Assembly: GCA_964016885.1 (NCBI GenBank)
Contig: OZ024743.1
Span: 349,413,700 to 349,477,699, forward strand
DNA from: Eledone cirrhosa
Lineage: Eukaryota; Mollusca; Cephalopoda; Octopoda; Eledonidae
Length of the DNA stretch: 64,000 bases
Reading direction: 5' to 3'
Shown: positions 13,235 to 26,429 of the stretch, in pieces
Position numbering within the stretch: position 1 is the first letter of the stretch
How the letters are laid out: the number at the start of each line of letters is the position of its first letter
Position numbers and translations under genes: made by a program
The notes under the pieces: model-generated
Databases searched by the model: none
Seen by the model: only the letters and a program-made list of their open reading frames with translations
Told to the model about the DNA's origin: nothing

Positions 13235-13236
<2 letters not shown>
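11813..13236. other. AT-rich DNA with one (TA)n tract, nothing else recognised
   Basis: A (TA)n tract occupies about 12,631-12,681. A short direct duplication (AGCGGTAGKGTGAATCG, K = T or G) occurs at about 12,977 and 12,999. No coding or RNA-gene signature is recognised. Confidence 0.6.
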
Positions 13237-13279
<43 letters not shown>

Positions 13280-13281
13280 GA

Positions 13282-13355
<74 letters not shown>
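13237..13355. repeat. (TA)n(GA)n compound microsatellite
   Basis: A TA run to 13,274 passes into a GA run to about 13,351. Ser/Leu and Tyr/Ile frames across it are spurious. Confidence 0.97.
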
Positions 13356-13360
<5 letters not shown>

Positions 13361-14503
13361 TGGGGGGAGAATGAGATGCGGGGACACAGACGGTGAGTCA
13401 ATATAGGATATAATATATTTCACAATGTAAAATGATATTTTTTATCGAAATAAAGAGAGAAAATAACAAACAAACAAAAGAAAATGGTGGAACCATCTAT
13501 ATTATCAACGGCATGAAAAGCACAAATAAATTGAGAAATTTGTTTGGGAGAGAAATAGAGTAAACAGTTTTGTTTTGTCTTTTAACTCATCTAGTTCAAA
13601 CTGATTTTAAACAGATCAAGAGGTGATAGGATGGTGTATGTCTAGGAGGATTATGTTTAGTATAAGAGAGAAGGGAAGGGAGGGATAGAGGAATAAAGAC
13701 AGACAGAATAAAGGAAGACGGCAAAAAGAAAATATAATAGAAAGTTGACCAAATAGAAAATGGAAGAGAGAAATATAACTGCTGTAGGTGTAGAATTGAA
13801 GACGGGGGACATTTGCAGTTGTGATAGCGTAAGGTTGTTGTTATTGTTGTTTCTGCGGCGGTGGCATTTATTAGAGTACAGAGTGATATAGTTTTATTTG
13901 TTGTTAGTGTTGGAGTGGTTGTTGTTATTGCTGTTGCTGGTTTAATGGCATTGTTCGTGGTTTTGTTGTGTTGGGTGTTACGTTTCTTGAATCTTGTTGC
14001 TGGTGATACTGGTGGTGGTGTAGGTGCTGTTGGTGCTGGTGTGGTGGTCGTCTTTTGTGGTGTTAGCGATGTTTGTAGTGTTTTGTTGGTGATGGTATTT
14101 GTAGCTGTGATGTTATTATTGTTGTTGTTGGCAGTGATAGGGGTGGTATTGGTGGATGCAGTATATGTGTTGTAGATGGTGGGGGTGTGTAATGAGGTAA
14201 TTAAGGGAGAGTTCCTGACAAGTCACACATGTTTTGCTGCTGATTGTCAGCTTTTGACTTCTGTTCGACGTCTGTCAGCAGATCTCCCACCAACAGGCCT
14301 GCTTCGTCATCATAGCCGTGTATGATGGCAGTGATGGTGGTGGTAAGGGGAAATTATATGAACACTTTGAGCAATCGTCAGTCAAAAGTTACATGTTCAG
14401 CGTGGTGGTCTTTAGCCTTTTCATCAACAATATTATCACAATTATCAGGACTTTTATCAACATTAATATCATCATCATTGTCGTTATCGACGTCGTTGTC
14501 ATC
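13356..14503. other. Purine-rich then GT-rich DNA, no gene recognised
   Basis: 13,356-13,790 is A/G-rich. 13,830-14,176 is GTT/GTG-rich like 9,300-10,020, and its Val-rich frame is compositional. 14,440-14,500 is (ATC/GTC)-rich. Confidence 0.6.
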
Positions 14504-14690
14504 ATTGGCAGTATTGGCAGTGTCGGACGCCATGCTTTGACGCATAGAGTTACGGCCCTTTCCATTCTGAGTTCAAATCCCGCCGAGGTTAACTTTGCCT
14601 TTCATCCTTACGGAGTCGATAAAATAAAGTACCAGTAATGCACTGGATATTTGCTGGCCTTGTGCCAAAAAGTAGAAACAATTATTATTT
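14504..14690 (+). mobile_element. tRNA-derived SINE, copy 2 (5' truncated)
   Basis: Same family as the SINE at 2,211. Box A is altered (TTGGCAGTGTCGG), box B is GAGTTCAAATCCC near 14,569, and the body and GCTGGCCTTGTGCC end are intact, with the tail CAATTATTATTTC. The head is short by a few bases. Another copy follows after about one base. Confidence 0.9.
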
Positions 14691-14691
14691 C

Positions 14692-14882
14692 AGGTCGGTG
14701 GATTGGCAGTATCGGTAAAGCCTCAGACACCATGCTTTGCAGCATAGAGGTATGGCCCTTTACGTTCTGAGTTCAACTCGCGCCGAGGTTAACTTTGCCT
14801 TTCATCTTTACGGGATCGATAAAATAAAGCACCAGTAATGCACTGAGTGATTGCTGGCCTTGTGCCAAAAAGTAGAAACAAT
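14692..14882 (+). mobile_element. tRNA-derived SINE, copy 3 (tandem with copy 2)
   Basis: Head GGTCGGTGGATTGGCAGTA, box A at 14,701, box-B-like GAGTTCAACTCGC, body, and end GCTGGCCTTGTGCCAAAAAG. It carries private changes (GGGATCGATAAAATAAAGCA) not in copy 2, so the pair is not a fresh local duplication. Its tail runs into an (ATC)n microsatellite (14,881-14,908). Confidence 0.9.
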
Positions 14883-15029
14883 CATCATCATCATCATCAT
14901 CATCATCACGATCTCCATAATCATCATTATGTAATACACATGCGCCAGATAATATTAGTCAAATTCTAAAGTTCATTTTGTTTTGTTTTTTTTCCATTAT
15001 TTATTTATTCATGAATATTTTTTTTATTT

Positions 15030-15372
15030 ATAAGTATGTATACGTACATACATATATGTATACAGACGTACAGTAGTATGTATATATATATATATATATA
15101 TATACATGCACACATATATATATGTACGTATGGATAGCTAACAAGCTTGAAACTAGTACAGCGTTCCTTTGTCAGTGTTGAACAAACGAGCAACGGTGGT
15201 TGCTGGACACTACGGCTTTATACGGGATGTTTGTTTACAAACACACCGAGCATTATAATAAATGTTTGGTGAATGCATACGTACATATATATATGTGTGC
15301 ATGTATGAATATATATATACATACTACTGTACGTCTGTATACATATATGTATGTACGTATACATACTTATAT
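15030..15372. mobile_element. Hairpin element, copy 1
   Basis: The ends are inverted repeats: AGTATGTATACGTACATACA at about 15,032 pairs with TGTATGTACGTATACATACT at about 15,347, and both continue into a CAGACGTACAGTAGTA motif. The loop of about 170 bases contains AAGCTTGAAACTAGTACAG. A second copy at 17,712 has the same outer ends and the same right flank (TATTTAAGTARCAGCCGTAC) but its loop is inverted. It encodes no protein. The mobility class is unknown. Confidence 0.8.
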
Positions 15373-15508
15373 TTAAGTAACAGCCGTACTAAGAGTGGGA
15401 AATGAAATTTCGTTTCATTTTTTCCGTTTTTTTTTTTTTTTTCCCTTTCTATGGCAATAATATTTAAGTGTAATGCACTCTCTGAACAGTTTTTTTCATT
15501 TAAATTTC

Positions 15509-15700
15509 CATGGATTGGCAGTATCGGTAGAGAGTCGGAAACCATGCTTTGAAGCATAGAGTTACGTCCCTTTATGATCTGAGTTCAAATCCCGCCGAGG
15601 TTAACTTTGCCTTTCATCCTTACGGGTTCGATAAAATAATGTACCAGTAATGTACTGGGTAATTGCTGGCCTTGTGCCTAAAATGGAAACAATTATTATA
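15509..15700 (+). mobile_element. tRNA-derived SINE, copy 4
   Basis: Full-length copy with box A TTGGCAGTATCGG and box B GAGTTCAAATCCC. It shares diagnostic changes (GAAGCATAGAGTTACGTCCC and GTACTGGGTAATTGC) with the copy at 20,833, so the two belong to one subfamily. Confidence 0.92.
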
Positions 15701-16784
15701 CATATGCATAACGTTAATACAATAGCTTCTCAGTCACTAGTGTTACAAGAGCTCAGAGCTCAGAGATTTGGGAGGAAAGTTTCTTTACATTTATTTACGA
15801 TTTAAAGAATTTATAATTTTTAAGAAGCTTAAAACAGTTATCAAATGAGGTGCTGATTACATTTGTATCAGAGTATTTAATTCAGTTCCCCTTAGTTCAT
15901 GGGTTGTTAGTAGTTGTTTGGGGTTTTGTCAATCAGGGAGGGGAAGGTAGGTGTCCAAGACACTTTTTTGCATCCTGAAATTGTCCAAATAGTTACAGGA
16001 GTTGTGAAAAGTACAAAAGGTGGCCATAGGCAAGTGGTAGTGATAAGTGTAGTCACGGTTTAAGTGTACCAGCCGAGTCGGATATATATTGCTGTTTCAA
16101 ATGTTTGCAATTCATTGAAGTACATACATTTACACAGAAATCAGAATGCTGTGTTAAATGCAACAAGGTTTATTATGACTATTTCACTTTTGCCATATGA
16201 AATGTGGACTTGAGAAGGTCCTGAAACTTAAATATCCATTTCCCCCAAAACACCATGCAAATATTAACATTCTTTCGTCCCTCCTACGCTAAACAACCCA
16301 ATTGTACTATTGCTCGTATTGCCGTGGTTTGTATAATATCGATTTTCAAGACACAACTGCGAAATTCGTTGTGTCTCTATGTTGAATTTTCTGCAAAATT
16401 AAGAAATATTTGGGAAATATAAAAATTCTAAGCTTTCGGCCAATAAAAACATATTCTCCCAAATTGCTAAATATTATAATGAAGCTATAGTCTTTTTTTG
16501 ACTGAAGCATTAGAACTAATAACTTCTAAAATTAGTCTTATCATCTCTAGAAATGAGATGATTTCTTATTGCCAACATAGAACCTTTCACCTTTTCCTTC
16601 ATAAAATCCTTGAACATGATTAATTATACCTGTTTAAATTTCAATTAATTGTTTTCCACTCTTAACGCATAGAATACCTGCCTCTAGGTTAGACAATATT
16701 ATAATATTAATTTTGATATCCATCTACATTAATTCCTCCTGTATTTGCTGAGGTTGGGTGTATGTTGATGTACATAACCTTAGA
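15701..16784. other. AT-rich DNA, nothing recognised
   Basis: About 1.1 kb without recognisable gene, RNA or repeat. Confidence 0.6.
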
Positions 16785-17665
<881 letters not shown>

Positions 17666-17671
17666 ATTTAT

Positions 17672-17704
<33 letters not shown>

Positions 17705-17711
17705 CACAATA

Positions 17712-18112
17712 ATAAGTATGTATACGTACATACATATATATATACAGACGCACAGTAGTATATATGTATATACATACATGCACACATATATATATGTACG
17801 TATGGATTTTACCGAACATTTATTATAATACTCGGTTTGTTTGTAAACAAACATCCCGAATTAAGCCGTACAGTGTTTAGCAACCATCGTTGCCCTTTTG
17901 TTCAACACTGACAAAGAACGATGTACTAGTTTCAAGCTTATTAGCTATCGTCAGCACCGTACACCTTCCTGCCAGATGATTGAACGTCCGTCTGAAAGTA
18001 TATACTTTCCTCTACTGTGCGTCTGTATACATATATGTATGTACGTATACATACTTATATTTAAGTAGCAGCCGTACTAAGAGTGAGAAATGAAATTTCG
18101 TTTCATTTTTTC
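17712..18112. mobile_element. Hairpin element, copy 2, with inverted loop
   Basis: It has the same outer arms as copy 1 (AGTATGTATACGTACATACA left, inverse at about 18,038) and the same right flank to about 18,112. The loop, however, reads in the opposite sense: AACATTTATTATAAT and TTGTTCAACACTGACAAAG are at the left and middle here and lie in reverse complement in copy 1. An extra 60 bases near 17,955-18,015 interrupt the right arm. Confidence 0.78.
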
Positions 18113-18502
18113 CATTTATATATATAATTATTTAATGTATAATAAACAATACAATATAATTACCTCATTACCAAAGGTTTCCTGAATAAGAAGAATACAA
18201 GAAACGTCCGCATTCTTTCGTTTGACAAGGCAATTTAAAACATAGTGAAATATTTGTAAAATCTCCTCAAGAAAGGCTAAAATTTTAACGGGCAAAACAT
18301 AAAAAAAGTAATAATACAAGAAATGTATAAAAGAGAAAAATAAAGAAATATAGTAAGGGCATGTGTGTAAATGTGTGTATATGCAGATACATATGTATAT
18401 ATGTACATGTGTGTGTATATACAACTGCATGTGTATAGTGAAAAAAATGTGTGCGTAAGCAAATACATGAAGGCAAACATACTAGTGTATGTGTGACCAC
18501 AA

Positions 18503-18577
<75 letters not shown>

Positions 18578-18670
18578 TTGAGTTTATGTTGGTTGTATAC
18601 CAACACCTCAGTATGCAGGCTGGAGCACTCGACGAAGTGCGCAGGTTGGTTTGGTTACTCCGGAGTAGTG

Positions 18671-19537
<867 letters not shown>

Positions 19538-19574
19538 GAATGAGATAGAAAGCTTTGATTTTCGAGGAACACTT

Positions 19575-20832
19575 TATCACGGACTCTACAGAATACATTG
19601 ATATCAAGTTTCATAAATACCCACAAAGGGTAAAAGACATGACCACTTTTGAACTAGACTTAGTTAATTTAATTAACCAAATCAAATTCCGTAAGTACTT
19701 CAACTTTTTTCAATTTTAACTCTCTAACGATATTTCAAAATTCAAATCTTCTAAAAATAAGTTTATTTTCTCCGATAAAACTAAAAACTTATACGAAGTT
19801 AATAATAACTTACATGACCAACTCTTAATAGATAGCATCGCCCCTAAATACCAAATAGCTAACATAAACACCTATAATACTATTAATAAGGACGCCAAAG
19901 AATTAGCTAGTCTTTTTTTAAAGAGACAATAGAACAGAAAAACTTGCAAAACTTAATGCCTATATGACTCTTAAAGATCACAAATCTGATTTTAATAATC
20001 GTCCCAGTTATAGATTAATCAACCCTGCTGAGACTGAAATCGGCCTTGCTAGCAAAAAATATTAAATAACATAAAGAAACATATTAGAAGTAAGTCAGAA
20101 TTACTCCAATGGATAAATAGATCTTCTGTAGTACATTGGTTTAAAAATATTAATTTGACATGGTAGACTTCTACCCGTCTATTACGAAAGCATTAAATTT
20201 TGATAAAAAGTTTATTAATATTTCTGATATTGAAGAGAATGTCATTGTGCATGCTAGAAATACTTTATTGTTTACTAATTATGATACTCGGGTAAAAAAA
20301 ATCTAACCCAGAGAACCCCTTCGATGTCTCAATGGGTTCTTTTGACAGTGCTGACGTGTGTGATTTAGTCGGCCTATTCCTCCTCTACACACTTAAAGAT
20401 ACATTCCCTAACCATACCATTGGGCTTTATCGTGACGATGGTCTAATTCTTTCCCATACTACTATAGGCCATAACTTAGACAGATTCAGGAAAGAGTTAA
20501 TAAAAACCTTTGCTAGTTTTAATCTTAAAATTACAATTGACACAAACCTTTCCAATGTTAATTTTCTAGATATAAACCTAGATATGCCTACTGCTTCTTA
20601 TAAACCGTATCATAAACCTAATGAAAATTTAAAATACATAAATAAAGGCTCTTGCCATCCTCCTATAGTATTTAAAAATCTCATCCCTAATATTAGCCGT
20701 AGGATCTCCACCCTCTCTTCCTCAGAAACTATTTTCAATAAGGCATCCCCCTACTATAATAAAGCCCTTCAAAATAATGGATTAAGTGAACCGATTAAGT
20801 ACATACCCAACAATACTAACTCCTTTAAACAT
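19575..20832 (+). pseudogene. PLE1 reverse transcriptase, frameshifted
   Basis: In successive frames the sequence reads YIDIKFHKYPQRVKDMTTFE (19,575 on), a [19 protein letters not shown] block near 19,978, then from 20,332 MGSFDSADVCDLVGLFLLYT, GLYRDDGL (motif C, YRDD, near 20,431), VNFLDINLDM, KPYHKPNENLKYIN and SCHPPIVFKNL. The order is typical of Penelope-like RTs: DHK(P), RLINP, catalytic YRDD, HKPN..L.YI, HP..I.K.IP. There are several stops and frameshifts between 19,700 and 20,310. The last 576 bases are open. The C-terminal end is cut by a SINE, which supplies the last residues of the open frame. Confidence 0.88.
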
Positions 20833-21017
20833 AATTGTTTCTATTTTAGGCACAAGGCCAGCAATTACCCAGTACATTACTGGTACTTTATTTTATCGAT
20901 CCCGTAAGGATGAAAGGCAAAGTTAACCTCGGCGGGATTTGAACTCAGATCATAAAGGGACGTAACTCTATGCTTCAAAGCATAGTGTCCGACTCTCTAC
21001 CGATATTGCCAATCCAC
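20833..21017 (-). mobile_element. tRNA-derived SINE inside PLE1, copy 5
   Basis: Minus-strand copy with head GTGGATTGGCAATATCGG, box B GAGTTCAAATCCC and end GCTGGCCTTGTGCCTAAAA. It interrupts PLE1 exactly between the RT and the endonuclease linker, so it is younger than PLE1. It shares subfamily changes with the SINE at 15,509. ATAAT on both sides is a possible short target duplication. Confidence 0.93.
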
Positions 21018-21025
21018 AATATAAT

Positions 21026-21627
21026 AATAGGAAGAGAAAAATGATCTGGTTCACAACACCCTACTCTTTAGCAGTTAAAACTAATGTAGCCAAACAATTC
21101 CTAGAGCTCTTAGATTAACATTTCCTTAGAACACATAGATACTATAAGTTATTCAATAGAAACTGTGTCAAAATCAGCTACTCCTGCGGTCCCTCTATTA
21201 ATATTATATCCTTAATAAGAAAACCCCCAGAGTATATCAAAATTGCTCCTGTAGAGTCAAAAGTGAATGCCCATTACAAGGTAAATGCAACAACAAAGCC
21301 AATGTATATGAGGCCAACGTGACAACCACCAGCAACAACCTACCAGCCACCAGCGAACGATATGTGGGTATGACACAAGACAAATTCAAAACGCGTTATT
21401 ACTCATATGTCGCATCTTTCCGACATCCTGAAGAAAGATTTACAACAGCTCTGGCTAGCAGAATTTGCGATTTGAAGGACCAAGTTATCCAATATGAATT
21501 AGATTGGTCAATTTTGAACCAATCTAAAGCATACGCAAGAGGAACAAGAAGATGCGCACTCTGCATAAGTGAAAAATATTGTATTTTACAGAACCTTAAA
21601 TCACCAAAAAAATGCCTAAATGCATAA
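21026..21627 (+). pseudogene. PLE1 linker and GIY-YIG endonuclease, frameshifted
   Basis: After the SINE the frame reads MIWFTTPYSLAVKTNVAKQF, which matches the Penelope linker pattern WF(N)PPYS..V.TN(V/I)...F. A Cys-rich block follows (CSCRVKSECPLQGKC, in another frame near 21,250), then YVGMTQDKFKTRYYSYVASF and LKDQVIQYELDWSI, ending with CALCISEKYCIL. CPL..C followed by Y(V/I)G.T...FK.RYY.H/Y is the Penelope GIY-YIG nuclease, which cuts target DNA for integration. At least two frame breaks separate these parts. Confidence 0.85.
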
Positions 21628-22161
21628 ACAGAAATTTTCACCAGTTGTCCACACATGAAATCACACTTGCTTTCCAGCTCATATAAACTTAACTCACTTT
21701 CAGACACTTATCCTCCATAAACTCTTGTTCTTCACTTTCCTTAACTTATCTCTTTTATAGACTTCTCATTCAGTTTTACTTATCTTTTATTTTTACTTTA
21801 CATCCACTAGTGACCCCCTACTTGATTCATTAACTTTATATCTTAACAATTATACATTATTTACATTTATTTTACTTCCCCCTTTTCTTTCACTACCAGA
21901 CATCACTTGTCACTTGAGTTTTTAACTCCAGATATTTTCCGTTGTCCCTCAGCCGCTTTTATGTATGTATACTTGCGTATATTTTGTACCCATTTATTCA
22001 TACGGTTGTTTTTTTTAAATAGGAATGCGTATGTGTGCATGTATGTGTATACGTGTTTGTATGTGTATACGAACGCATTCGTATATGTGCGTGTATGTGT
22101 GCATGTGTGTGTGTGTGTGCGTTTACGTATATGTGTTTTCACATGTATATATATATATATA

Positions 22162-22230
<69 letters not shown>

Positions 22231-22348
22231 TCGCGTGCATGGTGTGAATAGATGTGCATGTATGTATATATATGTGTATATGTATGTATGCGTGTATATG
22301 TATGTATGCGTGTATGTGTATGAGTTTGTTCGCGTATATGCATGTTTT
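21628..22348. other. PLE1 3' noncoding DNA with microsatellite
   Basis: T/C-rich DNA to about 22,020, then (TG)(TATG) units and a (TA)n tract (22,151-22,228). Frames on both strands over 21,903-22,381 are repeat translations. Confidence 0.75.
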
Positions 22349-22681
22349 CTACTTTTTATTTATTTTTCTTGTGTTACTTGATATATTACAACCCCTCCCA
22401 CTTACTTTCTCTTTGCCTTAATTTTTTTATCTTTATTCTTATCTTATATATTATTTCATTTATTCATCATATTTTATATTTGTATCGACCTTCCGTCTGA
22501 CACTGCGTTGACTTTATACACTCCCTTCCCTGTATATATCACATACATGTATGTGTTTGTGCGTGTGTGTATGTTTATACGCGTGCGTTCTTTCATCCTT
22601 GTATGTATATATATTTCAGCCCTTAGTTCCTAAGTCTGTATGCACGCTAACTCCATTATCTTACAATTTCATATTTCAACA
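22349..22681. repeat. PLE1 right terminal inverted repeat
   Basis: Inverse of 19,211-19,537. It ends at TTTCAACA before a short (TA)n. Confidence 0.88.
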
Positions 22682-22689
22682 TATATATA

Positions 22690-23810
<1,121 letters not shown>

Positions 23811-25123
23811 TTATGTAATATTCAGCTTGTAGTGGGAAAAAAGGGTTTTAGTTCGGTGACGGCAGAATAATGTTCGTTCAATTCTGTTATTCACCAATTT
23901 CCTCTTGTGTGTGATTATGTAATAGATCTCAAGATTACACAATTTGCAGAAATTTTGGCTCCTGGAAAAGCTTTGGATTTTAGCTAATTTCTCCCATTTT
24001 AGGGTAAACTTTTGATCTCTATCCCTGAGCGTCCAAGCTTTTTCTGCTAAAGTTGTTACATTTCCTTGGCTCTGGTGTTTTATTGAGTAAGAATGCCTAT
24101 ATAATCGAGATTTAAACGATGTTGCCGTTGATCCCACGTAATACCACTCGTTGCCTCCGGATTTAATGGTACACTTATAAATAATATTTTTTTCCAGGCA
24201 GTTATTGCCGAGGGGGCAATTGTCAGGATAGGTGCAGTTACAGTTGTGTGCGTTGGGTTTTCCCTGGAGTAGTATTGCGGACGAACTTAGGTGTGGTTTA
24301 TTTATGTTCTGTAGTGTATTGTCTACTGTTTTTTTTTGTGTTCTTTGTACTTAAGTTTTTAATGTTTTCGTTTAACCTTCTAGTATTGATCTTTTTTATG
24401 TGCTGTTCAAGGTTTAACGCTGTAGAGTATGACAGTCTTATAGTGGTAGGGTTTAGGATTTTGTGGTATTTGTGTGATGTAGGAAAATGTCTCTTAATTA
24501 TTTTAAAGAAGAGTACTGGTAAATTTGTACTAATGGAACTATTGTATTCAGGGTTATACGATAAGTACTCTTTGCATCGCTTTCTATTAGTTTTGTTTGT
24601 TGGTTTACTGGTGTGTATACTATGGTAGTAAGTGTGGTTTGGTGTTGTGTTATTATATCTACCTATGTGGGATTTATTTTGGGTGTTTTGATTGTTCTCA
24701 TCTATATACTCTATTTTGTTGAGGTAGCCTGCTTTACTAAGGGCGTTATCGTAGTACTCGGCGTGTTCCTTAAATACTTGTATGTTAGAAGATAGACCCG
24801 AGATTCAAAGGGAAATATTTTTAGGGATAGATTTAATTATAGAGATGGGGTGGTTAGACCCAACATTTACGTACTTGAGATTTTCATTCAATTTATGAAA
24901 CGGTTTAATCAGACCAGAGTTTAAATTGAATGTGACATCCAGGAAGTTAACTACTTTAAGGTTGTATTCATATGTTATAGTTAGTCCTATTTCGAGTAGT
25001 AGTTTTCTTATATCTTTGCGTAGTTTTTCTAGTTTTGGGTTATTTAGGTTTTTAACTAGGAGGAGAACATCGTCGCGGTATATTCCGCCGTGGAGATTGC
25101 TGAATTTTTCCTGGAGTCTATAG
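23811..25123 (-). pseudogene. PLE2 reverse transcriptase (C-terminal part) and GIY-YIG endonuclease
   Basis: Minus strand from about 25,123 reads FSNLHGGIYRDDVLLLVKNL (YRDD at 25,069-25,080), VNFLDVTFNLNSGLIKP, then FHKLNENLKYVN, a Cys block CNCTYPDNCPLGNNC (near 24,220), and YYVGSTATSFKSRLYRHSYS with AEKAWTLRDRDQKFTLKWE and FCKLC. Motif C of the RT, the HK.N..L.YV motif, the CPL..C linker and the YVGST...FK.R...H nuclease core are in the normal order. Everything before motif C is missing: upstream lies a (TA)n tract (25,132-25,185) and then the end repeat. The order and spacing match PLE1 but the sequence is clearly different, so this is another family. Confidence 0.85.
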
Positions 25124-25126
25124 GCG

Positions 25127-25183
<57 letters not shown>

Positions 25184-25211
25184 TATTTAACATATTTAAC
25201 ATATTTTCAAT

Positions 25212-25243
<32 letters not shown>

Positions 25244-25612
25244 GTATTTGTGGTCACACATACACTAATATGTTTGCCCTCATGTATGTACCTACGCACA
25301 CATCTTTTCACTATACACATGCAGTTGTACATACACACACATGTACATATGTACATATGTATGTGCATATACACACATTCCCTTACTATATTTCTTTTTT
25401 TTTAATACATTTCTTGTATTATTACTTTTATTTATTTTTTGCCCGTTAAACTTTTAGCCTTTCTTGAGGATATTTTTCAAATATTTCACTATGTTTTAAA
25501 TTGCCTTGTCTGACGAACGAATGCGGACGTTTCTTGTATTCATCTTATTCGGGAAACCTTTGGTAATGAGGTAATTATATTGTATTGTTTATTATACATT
25601 AAATATTTAGCT

Positions 25613-26194
25613 CTGTAACTTACATTGAACACTCTTCATTCCTCTGACTTTTTCAATTTTCAACGGAAACTTCAGTACATATATATACATATATATATAT
25701 ATATATATTGTTATACCTGGGGAGGGCCATACTGCTGTAATAATATTGCCAGAAATAATAACAGAAACCACTCACTGTTTGGTTGGTTTTCGCTTCTATA
25801 TCTTTTATATCTCCATAGTTAATTCATTTGGCAATCAATTTTTATCATTGTTTGACCAACGGTTAAAAATACAGATAGAAATCTAATAACTAGAAATTGA
25901 TTAACATATAAATATACATGAATAATCACAGGAGATAATTTTTGCTCAGATTTATCTTAGAGCTTAATTTCCAGGATATATGGCGCATGCATTATGACAT
26001 GACAACCACAATTTCGATTTAGATTAAATTCGTTTAATTTATTTTATCTTAATTTGGGATTTAGATACATATAGATATAAATATATATATATACTCTATC
26101 AAAGTTCTTTCGTTGCACACCTGCAACATCATTAGTGGTACTATTATTATGTTCCTTCCTTGTATTGTATTATAATGTGTACGCCATTTTTATT

Positions 26195-26249
<55 letters not shown>

Positions 26250-26429
26250 TCTGTCCGTCTCTGCGCATGCATTTGCGTGTGTGTATAAAGTTTGGTGTGT
26301 GTGTTCGCGTTTGAGTGTATGTGTTTTAGATTTTGTATTATATCTTTGTTTACTAGTGTGTGTTTATATGTTTGTTGTTATTGTACTTGTGTATATATTT
26401 ATTTATTTATTTATTTATTTATATTTCCC
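25613..26429. other. AT-rich DNA with (TTTA)n, no gene recognised
   Basis: Contains (TA)n near 25,680-25,710, a (TTTA)n microsatellite at 26,197-26,250 and another at 26,394-26,422. No coding similarity recognised. Confidence 0.7.

Noticed and set aside
14504..15700. CRISPR-like or satellite array from the repeated GAGTTCAAATCCCGCC units
   Set aside because: These are independent tRNA-derived SINE copies with different tails and irregular spacing in a eukaryotic genome.
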